A DNA stretch of 64,000 nt from Echinicola strongylocentroti (GCF_003260975.1 NZ_CP030041.1:5149501-5213500), one strand, 5' to 3'. Positions 43,893-53,072 are shown, counted from the stretch's first letter. A program made the numbers and translations. The notes: generated by a model not told the origin, from the letters alone.

Positions 43893-44306
43893 ATGACCAA
43901 CCCCTATGTTTTTCACCTTGGTGAGGTGAAGAATTGCTCCGGAAAGCTTAATTTTTGGGAACGCGAAAAGCTTCCTTTTGGAGCAAAGAGGGTGTTTTGG
44001 ATTACTGGTGTTCCGGAAGGCGGCGTTCGTGGAGAACATGCCCACAAGGTGGACAATCAGGTAACTATCTGTATCCAGGGAAGTGTGAACGTCGTCCTTG
44101 AGGATTTGGAAAATAATCACCTTGAATACACCCTACAGGATTCCAGTGAGGCTCTTTTCTTACCCCGGTTGGTCTGGTCCAAATTCACCTTTGCTGCAAA
44201 TAGTGTGTTGTTGGTGCTTTCAGAAAGTGATTTTGATGAATGCGATTATATTAGAAATAGAGAAGAATTTGAAAAGCTGAAAGATGGACATAGCGAAAAA
44301 CTATGA
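43893..44306 (+). CDS. WxcM/FdtA-like cupin (sugar 3,4-ketoisomerase family)
   Basis: 137 codons including the stop, from the ATG at 43893; the frame is open back to 43773, but that part does not resemble the family and MTNPYVFHLGEV is a typical beginning. The double-stranded beta-helix fold shows FWITGVPEGGVRGEHAHK, whose paired histidines are the conserved catalytic motif of FdtA/QdtA enzymes, then VTICIQGSVNVVLED and LFLPRLVWSKFTF. These enzymes isomerise dTDP-4-keto-6-deoxyglucose on the way to amino-deoxy sugars of surface glycans. No dTDP-glucose synthesis genes are present, so the exact substrate is open. It overlaps the next gene by 23 bp. Confidence 0.83.
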   Translation: MTNPYVFHLGEVKNCSGKLNFWEREKLPFGAKRVFWITGVPEGGVRGEHAHKVDNQVTICIQGSVNVVLEDLENNHLEYTLQDSSEALFLPRLVWSKFTFAANSVLLVLSESDFDECDYIRNREEFEKLKDGHSEKL

Positions 44307-45198
44307 TTTTGTTATACAGGAAAACCCTCCAATTGATCACCCATATTTCTTGCATGATTATTTGATCGGTAAGGGGGAGAGGTACTTCTGTGCCAGACTG
44401 CTCAAGAAACAAAAAGTAAAGGCCTTGGTGTATCTGGTGCTCAAATCTGACGGGACGGCCATATCCATAAAAAATGCCCCCTTCGGAGGTGTATGGACAG
44501 AGAAGAAAATAGCTTCTGATAGTCTACAGCTTTTAATTTCTGAACTTCTACTTGCCCTGAAAGCCCTTGGTGCGAAGCGGTTCAAGGTGGTACAGCCCCC
44601 AGATGCCTATGAGGACAATAATCCATTGGTCCACTATATATTAAAAGCTCAGGGCTTTCGGTTGGAAGGGATATTGCTCCATCATTTTTTAGAGGACAAG
44701 AAGTTCATCAAAGGGTTTATCCATGCCAAACTGTCCAAACATAAAAAAAAGATCAAGAAAATCAATTGTAATGTGGAGACTGGCAGCATCAAAACGTTTA
44801 ATTTTCTGAAGGACATCAAGTGGTGGCGTACACAACGGGGGCACGAATACAATGTAAATGAAGAAAAACTCATCCAACAGGTGAGTGCATATCCTGACCG
44901 TTATTTTTTGGTGTCGCTTTATCAAGGGGAGCAAGCTGCAGCGCACGCATTGTGTGTCAAGCTGACTCCCAATAGCCTTTATTATTATCTACCCGCCATC
45001 AACCCCGACCTGCAGCATGCCTATACCGGGGAGGGGCTTTTATTTGAGGTGATTCGTATGGGAGAAGCTTTGGGAGTGGATTTTATTGACTTGGGATCCT
45101 CGGACCTGGATGGACAGCCTAACCATAACCTCATTCGTTACAAAATGAAAAACGCCAACGGTACCAGTAATAAGTTGGTGTGGGACATTAAATTTTAA
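44284..45198 (+). CDS. GNAT/FemAB-like acyltransferase
   Basis: A 304-residue protein with the double-GNAT layout of FemAB-like and 'Acetyltransf_6' proteins. The first half contains KALVYLVLKSDGTAISIKNAPFGG, and the second SLYQGEQAAAHALCVKLTPNSLYYYLPAINPDL, followed by GLLFEVIRMGEALGVDFIDLG. In related gene clusters such proteins acylate sugars or peptidoglycan stem peptides. Position between a sugar-ketoisomerase cupin and a GT2 gene suggests decoration of a nucleotide sugar or glycan. The start at 44284 lies inside the previous gene, indicating coupling. Function is inferred, not shown. Confidence 0.7.
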   Translation: MDIAKNYDFVIQENPPIDHPYFLHDYLIGKGERYFCARLLKKQKVKALVYLVLKSDGTAISIKNAPFGGVWTEKKIASDSLQLLISELLLALKALGAKRFKVVQPPDAYEDNNPLVHYILKAQGFRLEGILLHHFLEDKKFIKGFIHAKLSKHKKKIKKINCNVETGSIKTFNFLKDIKWWRTQRGHEYNVNEEKLIQQVSAYPDRYFLVSLYQGEQAAAHALCVKLTPNSLYYYLPAINPDLQHAYTGEGLLFEVIRMGEALGVDFIDLGSSDLDGQPNHNLIRYKMKNANGTSNKLVWDIKF

Positions 45199-45206
45199 CC
45201 GATAGA

Positions 45207-46160
45207 ATGGGGCAGCCATTAGTAAGTATTATTGTCGTATGCCATAATCAAAGTGACTTTATATTTGAAGCACTTGATAGTGCCTTGGGTCAGGACTATC
45301 CCCTGTTGGAGATCATCATCGTGGATAATGGGAGTACCGATGGGAGTGTAGAGAAAATCAAGACCTGGTTATGGATGTATGACAAGGGGCGGTCGATCAA
45401 GACTTTCCTCTATGAGGAGCCGATCAATTACTGCGAGGCATTCAATGAAGCATTGGAAACGGCACAAGGGGAATATGTAATTGATCTTTCTGGAGATGAT
45501 GTATTACGTCCTATGCACGTAAAAACGTCAGTAAAAACCTTGCTGGCACGTCCCGATGCTGGACTATGTTCCAGTAATGCATATTTGGTGAAAGCAACAG
45601 GTGAAAAAATCGATGCTTTTTTTCCCGTAAGCAAAAAAGGAGAAACGATGGGAGAGGTGCCCCAAGGCGATGTTTATGAAAAAGTGATCATGCGTTATTT
45701 TGTGAGCACGCCAACCATCGTTTTTGACACCCTGAAACTGAAGCGGATCGGTGGTTATGATGAGACCTTGGTCTATGAGGATTTTGATATTATTACCCGT
45801 TTGGCAAGAAAGTACCCGTTTGTCTTCAGTGACCATATTGGTGTAGAAAAACGAATTCACAAAAAATCCTTTTCAGTACAGCAGTACAGTTCCCGGTCAT
45901 CGGCGATGCTTCACTCTACAGTAAAGGTTTGTCGGAATATTGCCATTATGAACAGGTCTTCTTCGGAGCGAAAGGCGTTGATATTTCGATGCATACATGA
46001 GACGAAACATGCGCTGGCATCAGCGAATTTTGAAGCAGCAGGCCAGCTGATCGACCTGGCTGAAAGTCTCGGTGCCAATGGGCTGGCCATTAAGCTATGT
46101 AAACTATGGCAGGGAATGAAGCTGGATGTATCTTTTTTGTATGAGAGACTGAAAAGGTGA
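45207..46160 (+). CDS. Family 2 glycosyltransferase
   Basis: A 317-residue GT-A fold enzyme. The N-terminus LVSIIVVCHNQSDFIFEALDS and the strand LEIIIVDNGSTDGS are canonical. The metal-binding DxD-like motif is in YVIDLSGDDVL, and the acceptor-side region is TIVFDTLKLKRIGGYDE followed by YEDFDIITRLA. No membrane helix is obvious, so it acts at the cytoplasmic face. It probably adds one sugar to a surface polysaccharide or glycoprotein glycan. It ends the three-gene cluster, 8 bp after the acyltransferase gene. Confidence 0.92.
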   Translation: MGQPLVSIIVVCHNQSDFIFEALDSALGQDYPLLEIIIVDNGSTDGSVEKIKTWLWMYDKGRSIKTFLYEEPINYCEAFNEALETAQGEYVIDLSGDDVLRPMHVKTSVKTLLARPDAGLCSSNAYLVKATGEKIDAFFPVSKKGETMGEVPQGDVYEKVIMRYFVSTPTIVFDTLKLKRIGGYDETLVYEDFDIITRLARKYPFVFSDHIGVEKRIHKKSFSVQQYSSRSSAMLHSTVKVCRNIAIMNRSSSERKALIFRCIHETKHALASANFEAAGQLIDLAESLGANGLAIKLCKLWQGMKLDVSFLYERLKR

Positions 46161-46305
46161 CTTGTGCCCCACTCACCAAAGCAATAGAGGTACGCACATT
46201 GGCCGTCTGCTTGATCATGTAAGCTTTATCCGGGTGCTAAGACGTTGGGGAAGTAACATATAGTTAACTTATTAGACAACCACATTAGGGCATAAACTGG
46301 GGTTT

Positions 46306-46474
46306 AACCCGGATTATGCGTTAGGAATCGTAGTGAGAGCTGAAATTGCAAGAAAATCAGTTAGTTTTCGGCATTAGCGTAGCACCGCTACGGTAATGCC
46401 GAAAACTAAAGTGAAACGGCTGATTTTGAAGCAGTTTCAGGTCGCAACAGATAGGCTAATGCATATTCCGGGTT
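46306..46474. repeat. Palindromic element (family A), copy 3
   Basis: 169 bp, same termini as copies 1 and 2. Here the central hairpin is longest: TTAGTTTTCGGCATTA (46361-46376) and CGTAGC (46378-46383) pair exactly with GCTACG (46387-46392) and TAATGCCGAAAACTAA (46394-46409), broken only by a G/G mismatch. Outside it CTGAAATTGC-AAAATCAG pairs with CTGATTTTGAAGCAGTTTCAG. Its right tip joins the left inverted repeat of the neighbouring 840-bp segment. Confidence 0.82.
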
Positions 46475-47312
46475 CAATGCCGTTTAGTTAGTGTGTATCT
46501 GGAAAATATGGGTTCTATATTTTTTCCTTGGGCAGTTATTTTTCTAGCTAAATTCCTAGGTGGTTTTCATCCCTTTACCTTTGTTACTTTTTTGCTTCAG
46601 GTCAAAAAAGTAACCAAAAAACCCCGCCGCTGTGCATCTATTGGCCTAAAATTAAAACCTCCCCTCATGCAGGCAAACTCCTCCTGTCTAAAGCCAAGCA
46701 GGCCTATCTAAAGCCAGGTAAACCTTCTTTAGCTGCCAACATTCTTTTTGGGCAGCATTTCGTCAAACAAGCCTGCCTTTTTGCCCACCCGCTTTTTAAT
46801 TTCTTAACGCCCAATACCTGCAAGGCGGATCCGATTAATGAGTTTCTTATGGATAAATTATCATCATTATTCCATGTAGTGGTATATTTTCTTAAGAAAC
46901 CAAGTTGAGCGAGAACTGTAAGCCCCCCTGAGCCAAAAAAGGTATCGCTTCCTTATTACGGCCCTTGGTATGCCTGTTTTCCAGCCGATGGTGGAGGCCG
47001 TTAAGAAAGTGAGTTGGCTCGCGTCGTGGAACAGCGAGACCCACTCACTTTTAGGACGTAGCCATCGGGTGGAAATTAAAATGGGTGACGGATCTCGGTC
47101 GCAGGGTAAATCCATGTTCCATTTTAAAAGGCATACCAGCGGCCTAGATTTTTTTCTTTTTTCATCAATAGCCTGCCCCGAAGGCTTTCGGGGGAAAAAA
47201 GGAAAAGGATAAAATCCACCAAGATGATCAGGTTTCCCCAGCCAAAGTCAATCAAAAAAAGGACTTTTAGGTATATGAAAAGAAGGAAATCCCCTTAACT
47301 AAACGGCATTGA
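46474..47312. mobile_element. Non-coding segment bounded by 17-bp inverted repeats
   Basis: TCAATGCCGTTTAGTTA (46474-46490) is repeated exactly in inverse at 47296-47312, enclosing about 840 bp. Inside are a GTTACTTTTTTG / CAAAAAAGTAAC hairpin (46583-46614), a CCCCGAA..TTCGGGG hairpin near 47176-47194 and a 41-nt piece also found at 11982-12022. Two overlapping frames of about 80 codons (46867-47115 minus, 46970-47212 plus) exist but neither looks like a real gene, and there is no transposase. It looks like a non-autonomous or decayed mobile element; the type is not identified. Confidence 0.55.
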
Positions 47313-47320
47313 TTCCGGGT

Positions 47321-48595
47321 TTAACCAACGACGACTTCTTTGATATGGTCGGTGTCGAAGTATTTTTGGCCGACCTCCATAACTTGTTCGGGGGTGAAGC
47401 TCTTGAAAAACCGCAGTTGATCCTCATAGAAGCTGTAGTCAAGACCTGCATAGTGGATGGTCTTGAACCTGTTAATGAGATCAAAAGCGTTGCTGAAGCT
47501 GGAAAGGAAGTGTCCTGCCATAAAGTTCCTGACGATTTCTATTTCCTCCTTAGAAACTGGAGTGTACTTCAGCTTTTCGATTTCAGCATATACTTCTTTG
47601 ATGACCTCATCGGCAAAGCCTTTCTGCACATCTGCCATGACTACCCAATAGTCTGATTTTTCAAGACTTCCGATAGAGCTATAGATCCCGTAAGTAAACC
47701 CTTTGTCTTCCCGGATGTTCTTGATCAATCTACTCCCGAAATATCCTCCAAGAATGGTGTTGAATACCGTAAGGGCGTGATAGTCTGGGTGCTGTTTGGG
47801 GATGAGGTGTTGTCCTAGACGAATACTGGACTGGACTGCTTTGTCCTTGATTTCTGACACCCGTTTTTCTGGCCAAATGATAAATTGCTCAGGTGTTTTT
47901 TGGCTTTCATGGATAATCAGGTCTTCAAAAGTAGACATGATTTGGTCAATTTCAAATTCGTTGAGATTGCCGATGACAAACAGTTCTGGGGTAATCAGAA
48001 ATTTCTCTTTGTAATAGTGGGCGAGTTTTTCCCTGTTGACCGCTTGGACATGCCTTTCTTCTGAAATAAACCCAAAGGGATGCTTAGTACCGAAAAGTGC
48101 CTTCCTGTAAAGTTGGTTGGCACGGGCACCATTTTGCTCCTGCTGCATGGAAATGGTAAGCGACTTTTGGGATTTTCTCTTCTCGAGTTCTTTTTCCGGA
48201 AAAACGGCTTCTGTCAACAGTGACCTGAATACGGGCAAAACATGTTGGAAGTGCTTCTTGGTGGTCAAAAGCGAAACCCCTTGCTGTTCAAAAGTGGAAA
48301 TGGTGTCCACTTCTGATGCGTAAAAGTCAAAAAAATTATCCAACTCGGGAGAATTCATCGTTTTGGTGCCTTCCATGAGCATGTTGAGCGTAAAAAAAGG
48401 CACCAGCCCATCTCCTTCTTCCAGCAGCTGTTTATTGGACTCAGTGATGATTTCCAGTTTGACGGCATCGATCTCAGGAGTAGGAATAAAATACAAAGGG
48501 ACTCCGTTTTTAAGAGTCCGCTTGATGGGTTTGGTGAGTGCTATTGATTCGGGAATCTTAAATTCCGGTGCTTTTGAACGATCAAGTACAGTCAT
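47321..48595 (-). CDS. M16-family (insulinase-like) protein lacking the zinc site
   Basis: A 424-residue protein with both M16B-type halves. The position where active members carry HxxEH reads FFTLNM (67-72), so zinc binding and peptidase activity are not expected. The partner-type motif GSRLIKNIREDKGFTYGIYSS, whose Arg/Tyr pair bind substrate in heterodimeric M16B proteases, is intact. It therefore resembles the non-catalytic subunit of a two-component M16 protease. The catalytic partner is usually adjacent but is absent here; instead the gene overlaps porV by one base (TAATG). Its stop codon lies within sequence (TTTAACC) shared with the ends of the neighbouring repeat elements. Confidence 0.88.
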   Translation of the reverse strand: MTVLDRSKAPEFKIPESIALTKPIKRTLKNGVPLYFIPTPEIDAVKLEIITESNKQLLEEGDGLVPFFTLNMLMEGTKTMNSPELDNFFDFYASEVDTISTFEQQGVSLLTTKKHFQHVLPVFRSLLTEAVFPEKELEKRKSQKSLTISMQQEQNGARANQLYRKALFGTKHPFGFISEERHVQAVNREKLAHYYKEKFLITPELFVIGNLNEFEIDQIMSTFEDLIIHESQKTPEQFIIWPEKRVSEIKDKAVQSSIRLGQHLIPKQHPDYHALTVFNTILGGYFGSRLIKNIREDKGFTYGIYSSIGSLEKSDYWVVMADVQKGFADEVIKEVYAEIEKLKYTPVSKEEIEIVRNFMAGHFLSSFSNAFDLINRFKTIHYAGLDYSFYEDQLRFFKSFTPEQVMEVGQKYFDTDHIKEVVVG

Positions 48596-49806
48596 TACTT
48601 AGGGATGTTATAGGCCAAGGAAAATCTCAATGTCTCGGCCAGTGGGTGATTTTGTTTTTGGGGTACCAGGTAAGAGAAGTCAAAGCCCAAACGCTTGAGA
48701 TCAAACCCTACGCCCATGGTGAAATACTGCCTGCCTCCTTTGTGCTTGTTTTCATAGAAATAGCCAGTCCTCAGCGCAAATTTCTCGGCATACTCATATT
48801 CCACACCAAAGGAAATCATCAGCTCCTGCATCTCTTCACTGAAGCCATCCGGCGCATCCGCAAAGGAGCCGAACATGGCGCTTAGCAGGGGGCGGTCTGG
48901 GTCTTTGCCGCGGTCTATTTCAGGCTTGTCGTCTGCTCCAATTATGAGAGAACCATCCTCATTGGTCTTGTAGACTGGAGGAGTAGGGACCATCAGTTTG
49001 TTGAAGTCAAGGGCGAAGGTCAGGTTATTGTTTTCGTCTAGGGCTGTTTCCAGAGCTGTTCCTATCCGTAGGTTGGTAGGGAGGTAATCGGCATCGTCGG
49101 CACTGTTGTAGGTGAGTTTAGGGCCGATGTTACTGATATTGGCTCCCCAAGACCAGTAAGCTTCTTTATTACTGAACAGGATTTCTTTACGTTGGTAGAC
49201 ACCTACATCCACGCCTACGCTGACACCTGGTTTGCTATCGCCGTTGCCGTTTGAGGTGATATTGCCTGCTATATTGGAATGGATAAACCGTGCGGATATA
49301 CCAAGTGAAAGTGTTTCCGAAAGCTTCCTAGAGTAGTTGGTACCGATGGCAATATCCCTCGGGTTGAACTGACCTATGGGCTCTCCTTGACCATTAGTGA
49401 GCTGGATGTCTCCCATGTTAAAATACCGCAAATCTACTCCGAGAGTGGACATATCATCGATCCGCATGTAGCCGGTCAAGTAGCTCAGTGACATATCGGG
49501 AACCAGTTTGCCCAGCCAAGGGGAATATGAAAGGGAAAAGCCCATGTCGTCTTCCACAAAAGCCAGCTTGGCAGAATTCCAATGAATAGAGTTGGCATCA
49601 GGGGTGGTAGCCACGCCGGCATCCCCCATGGCGGCATGCCTACTGTCAGGAGCAAAGTTCAGGAAAGGTACTGCGGTAATGATCACCCGGCGGCCTCCGT
49701 CCTGACCAGAAACAACAGTAGAATTTTGAGCTTCTACAGACAAAGCCATAAAGATGAAAGCAGGTAAAAAAGTAAGCGCCTTTAAATAATCACTTGATTT
49801 TTTCAT
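48595..49806 (-). CDS. porV: Type IX secretion outer-membrane protein PorV
   Basis: 403 residues from the ATG at 49806, which starts a signal peptide ending VEAQ (about 27); the frame is open to 49926 but the extra residues lie within porU. The mature protein begins with the segment VIITAVPFLNFAPDSRHAAMGDAGVAT, highly characteristic of PorV/LptO, followed by an FadL-like 14-strand barrel ending in FSLAYNIPK. PorV collects T9SS substrates at the translocon and passes them to PorU. ATGA overlap with porU shows translational coupling. Confidence 0.95.
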   Translation of the reverse strand: MKKSSDYLKALTFLPAFIFMALSVEAQNSTVVSGQDGGRRVIITAVPFLNFAPDSRHAAMGDAGVATTPDANSIHWNSAKLAFVEDDMGFSLSYSPWLGKLVPDMSLSYLTGYMRIDDMSTLGVDLRYFNMGDIQLTNGQGEPIGQFNPRDIAIGTNYSRKLSETLSLGISARFIHSNIAGNITSNGNGDSKPGVSVGVDVGVYQRKEILFSNKEAYWSWGANISNIGPKLTYNSADDADYLPTNLRIGTALETALDENNNLTFALDFNKLMVPTPPVYKTNEDGSLIIGADDKPEIDRGKDPDRPLLSAMFGSFADAPDGFSEEMQELMISFGVEYEYAEKFALRTGYFYENKHKGGRQYFTMGVGFDLKRLGFDFSYLVPQKQNHPLAETLRFSLAYNIPK

Positions 49807-52800
49807 TGAATATTGATTTTTCCAATTGCCTGGTCCGAGGTTCCGTCCCTTTCGCTTGTTAGCCGTAATTTGTAAATATAAGTTCCTTTTGCGGGAATTT
49901 TTGTCTTGTTTCTTAAAAAAATCCATTCGATATCGGTGATTTCATTTTCTGCTTTTGGATAACGTTTTTCCATCGAAAAAATTGTGCTTCCCGTTAAACT
50001 ATAGATGTCCAGATTCAAAATTATATTTTCATTAGACCGATTATGTTTTATTTTGAAATAACTTATGTCATTTGTAGGATTTGGATAATTAATAAATTCC
50101 GTGATACGCAGATGGGTACTTCCGTAAACTTCGACTTGAATCGATTGGGAATTGCTGTTCCCCGCATTGTCATAAGCCACCAGAGTGAGGGTATTGAGAC
50201 CTTCTTCTAGCCCGGATACCGGTATTTCGAGATGTCCACGACGATAATCCTCGCCAAAGGCCCTAAAATAATCGCTAAGTGAGATAGGAGAATGGCCATT
50301 GACCGAGAGGCTGATACCATGTTGAAGGCTTTTGGTAATTTGGATACCACTGGTGTCGTAGAGATTTGCAAGAAGCATAATTTCGGTGGATGAAGTGGTT
50401 CTTGTGCTGTTTAGGCTATCATTGGCAAATAAGTGGATGGTTGGCCCTAGTTGGTCTTCGTTATTGGTTTCGTCACCTTCTGCAATAGGGATTTTTTTGG
50501 CGGCCATGGCTTCGAATGAGCTTTTCTGTGACGATGCAAAAACCCTTATCTGCCCTTGGTCAATGACATTGTCAATAGAAGGATTGATCATTATTTCTGC
50601 TAAAAAGCGACCGTTGGAGATTTGGCCTACGCCTCGATAAAGCGTCTGGTTGAGCTCATGATAGGTTCCAGGAGGGCCTTCATCTCCTAGGGTAGTGACT
50701 TCATGGGGTTCATCGAGGATTTCAAGCAAATACTCCCCTTCAAAATTCTCCACAGTAAGCCCGGTAACGGGGTCAATGATGCTGCCTTGGATGATCGCTG
50801 CTTCTCCAGCCGGTATGGTGTCCAAGGGAGTGCCGTCTTTGGATTGAATTTGCCATTGCACTTGTAGCTCAGGAATAGCCAATGCAAGGCTGGGGTCTCC
50901 AAGAAGGGAAAAATTACGGTTGTATGAGCCATTGAGGCTGTTGTTTTTGGTAGCCTTGAAAATGTCCCCCAAGGTAAGCGGCTGCTGTTTCTTTTGTTGA
51001 AAAGCAGCGATAAATGCCTTGTTCAATTCAAAGTTTAGGCTGCTATAGACCGGTCTTCCGGTAGTGAGCAAACCTATGGCTCCTTTGTCCTTTGCCATGA
51101 GGAGCTCTTCGGCACCTGAGCGAAGATACGGGCTGTCGTGTCTTCCAAACTCACAAGTGGCAGTGATGATCAGTGGGAAATGATCAGAAATAGGCCAGTT
51201 CTCTAAGTCACTCACTTGAAACACCCTTTCGGCAGCAAGGGTGCTTTCGTTGCCATGGCCTATATAATTGACGAGTAGGGTGCCTTCTTCAATTATTTGT
51301 GCAAGAGCAGCTTTTGCTTCCGGCGCACTTTGGTAATTCCCTTCTTGGCTTTGGTCAAATCCATCCAGATATAGTTTGTCGATTTGGTAGGAGGGACTGT
51401 TTTGGTGAATAGTGGTTGCGTGGGTTTCGCTGTGACGAAGGTGGATGTTATTGTCCCCATCATCGGCTACAAAGAGCATTTTACGTTTCCATTCCCCAAG
51501 CTGCAGTGGGTGGTTTTCATAATGGATGATTTTTTCGACGACATTCCGGGCTTCTTCGAAATTGATCACAGGAATTCTTCCTACACCAATAGACAAGGAC
51601 AAATCCCCCTGCTCACTTTCGGCCCACTCACCTTGCCCGAATTCCAGAAATCCATAATAATCATCAGAACTGTACGATGTCAACGGATGAAGACTGTTTC
51701 TGCTGCTGTAAACGGGGACGAGGTTAGGGCGTCCAGCGCTGTTGTTTTTGTAATCAAAAGTTCCTTTCCCAAAAAGTAACACGTGTTCGAGCGTCTTGTT
51801 CTTATGGTAGTGATCTGCCAGAAAATTCCTGATAGCGGTGACATCTCTGGTACCATAATTATAGGCATCATAAATTTCTTGAGTGGTAACTACAGCTGTG
51901 GAGATCCCTTTCTTTCGTTTATGATCAGCCAGCTTGTTTACCTGAAACAATAGGGAAGGAGCCGTGATGATGATGAGTTTTGCAGCTTGGACATGACGGG
52001 CTTCCATGTTTACAGGACGAATGGAATTGATAGTGGCTATTTTCTCAGGGTCGGCTACGATCATTCGCTGACCAGGTTCCAGTGCTAAGTTTCCTCCATT
52101 GTCAGAAAGTGAAATTGGGGCAGAAGTCAGCGTGATGTCCCATTTCATCAGGCCCTGTTCTGTCATAACGGACACAGGTGAGCCAGAAGTGAGATGAAAA
52201 TATTCGCCCGTACGAAGGCCATGAGGGCCATGGGGCAACCCCAACAGGAAGTAGTCCAAATATCCAGCGGCATTGGGGTCGGTACTTTCCAACTCGATAT
52301 TAAACTGCGTGGGATTACCTACTTCAAAATGGTCAAGAAAGCCCTGTGCCAATTTTTCACCTCCTTTAAGTCCATAGGTGGTGTTGGGCACCGCATCAAT
52401 GGAAGCGGTGAAGAAGGTGTTTTGCTGGCTGCGGAGGCTTAGTTTGGCAGTGGTGGTAGATTGGGCCATGACATTGGCCTGATAAAAAACGGGAGCTTGG
52501 TCATAAGGCTCCACCAGCATGTTAAAGGAGGTAAGCCCTCCGGCCATTACGCGGTTGCCATACCATTTTCTTCCCGAAGAGAGCAAGTTGGTCGTTTCTT
52601 TTTTGAAGGGATAGATGGCGTAGAGGGGGGCAGTTGCGGAAGGTGCATTATTCTCGGGAGAAGACGTTGGGATCCTTTTTGGTGTAGGGACACCGGTTTG
52701 GATCAGGTAGTAAGCAGTATCCACGTAGTGATGATGGGTGTACCGAAGACTGTCATCAGTATAATGGAGAGTATGCGGACCTTCTAGGTAGACATAGAGG

Positions 52801-53072
52801 TGGTCATTGCTATGGAATGATGGGATTTCATGAAGTTGGAATGCGGCGCTGTCCAGTTTTTGGGGGAGCATTCCATGATTTCCATAAAAGGCAATGTTTT
52901 CCAGTGTAGCACCGCCCAGTTGGGAAGCAGCAGTTTTGGATAGTTTATAGATGCCAGCTTCGGTAACGGGAAATTTAAAATAAGAGGATTGGCCATGCAG
53001 CTGACCTCCTAGTTGAATAAAAAGATAACAGGTAAGAAAGAACGCAAACAGTATGTTCGGTTTTTTCTTCAT
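49803..53072 (-). CDS. porU: Type IX secretion sortase PorU
   Basis: A 1089-residue cell-surface protease/transpeptidase. After a signal peptide (about 1-27) comes an N-terminal beta-rich region. A gingipain-type C25 caspase-like domain spans roughly 365-750, with catalytic His606 in NYIGHGNE and Cys640 in TATCEFGRHDSP. C-terminal Ig-like modules follow, and the chain ends with a T9SS C-terminal signal-like domain (FINYPNPTNDISYFKI, GTYIYKLRLTSE). PorU cleaves the sorting domains of T9SS cargo and joins the cargo to a lipopolysaccharide-type anchor. It overlaps pssA upstream and porV downstream by 4 bp each. Confidence 0.95.
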   Translation of the reverse strand: MKKKPNILFAFFLTCYLFIQLGGQLHGQSSYFKFPVTEAGIYKLSKTAASQLGGATLENIAFYGNHGMLPQKLDSAAFQLHEIPSFHSNDHLYVYLEGPHTLHYTDDSLRYTHHHYVDTAYYLIQTGVPTPKRIPTSSPENNAPSATAPLYAIYPFKKETTNLLSSGRKWYGNRVMAGGLTSFNMLVEPYDQAPVFYQANVMAQSTTTAKLSLRSQQNTFFTASIDAVPNTTYGLKGGEKLAQGFLDHFEVGNPTQFNIELESTDPNAAGYLDYFLLGLPHGPHGLRTGEYFHLTSGSPVSVMTEQGLMKWDITLTSAPISLSDNGGNLALEPGQRMIVADPEKIATINSIRPVNMEARHVQAAKLIIITAPSLLFQVNKLADHKRKKGISTAVVTTQEIYDAYNYGTRDVTAIRNFLADHYHKNKTLEHVLLFGKGTFDYKNNSAGRPNLVPVYSSRNSLHPLTSYSSDDYYGFLEFGQGEWAESEQGDLSLSIGVGRIPVINFEEARNVVEKIIHYENHPLQLGEWKRKMLFVADDGDNNIHLRHSETHATTIHQNSPSYQIDKLYLDGFDQSQEGNYQSAPEAKAALAQIIEEGTLLVNYIGHGNESTLAAERVFQVSDLENWPISDHFPLIITATCEFGRHDSPYLRSGAEELLMAKDKGAIGLLTTGRPVYSSLNFELNKAFIAAFQQKKQQPLTLGDIFKATKNNSLNGSYNRNFSLLGDPSLALAIPELQVQWQIQSKDGTPLDTIPAGEAAIIQGSIIDPVTGLTVENFEGEYLLEILDEPHEVTTLGDEGPPGTYHELNQTLYRGVGQISNGRFLAEIMINPSIDNVIDQGQIRVFASSQKSSFEAMAAKKIPIAEGDETNNEDQLGPTIHLFANDSLNSTRTTSSTEIMLLANLYDTSGIQITKSLQHGISLSVNGHSPISLSDYFRAFGEDYRRGHLEIPVSGLEEGLNTLTLVAYDNAGNSNSQSIQVEVYGSTHLRITEFINYPNPTNDISYFKIKHNRSNENIILNLDIYSLTGSTIFSMEKRYPKAENEITDIEWIFLRNKTKIPAKGTYIYKLRLTSERDGTSDQAIGKINIQ

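Noticed and set aside
46161..46305. Possible small gene or RNA after the GT2 gene
   Set aside because: No frame of useful length and no stable structure beyond the adjoining repeat tips.
46867..47115. 82-codon minus-strand frame inside the 840-bp repeat
   Set aside because: Overlaps another 80-codon frame on the opposite strand, has no recognisable domain, and lies in repeated non-coding sequence. Kept only as a note in the element entry.
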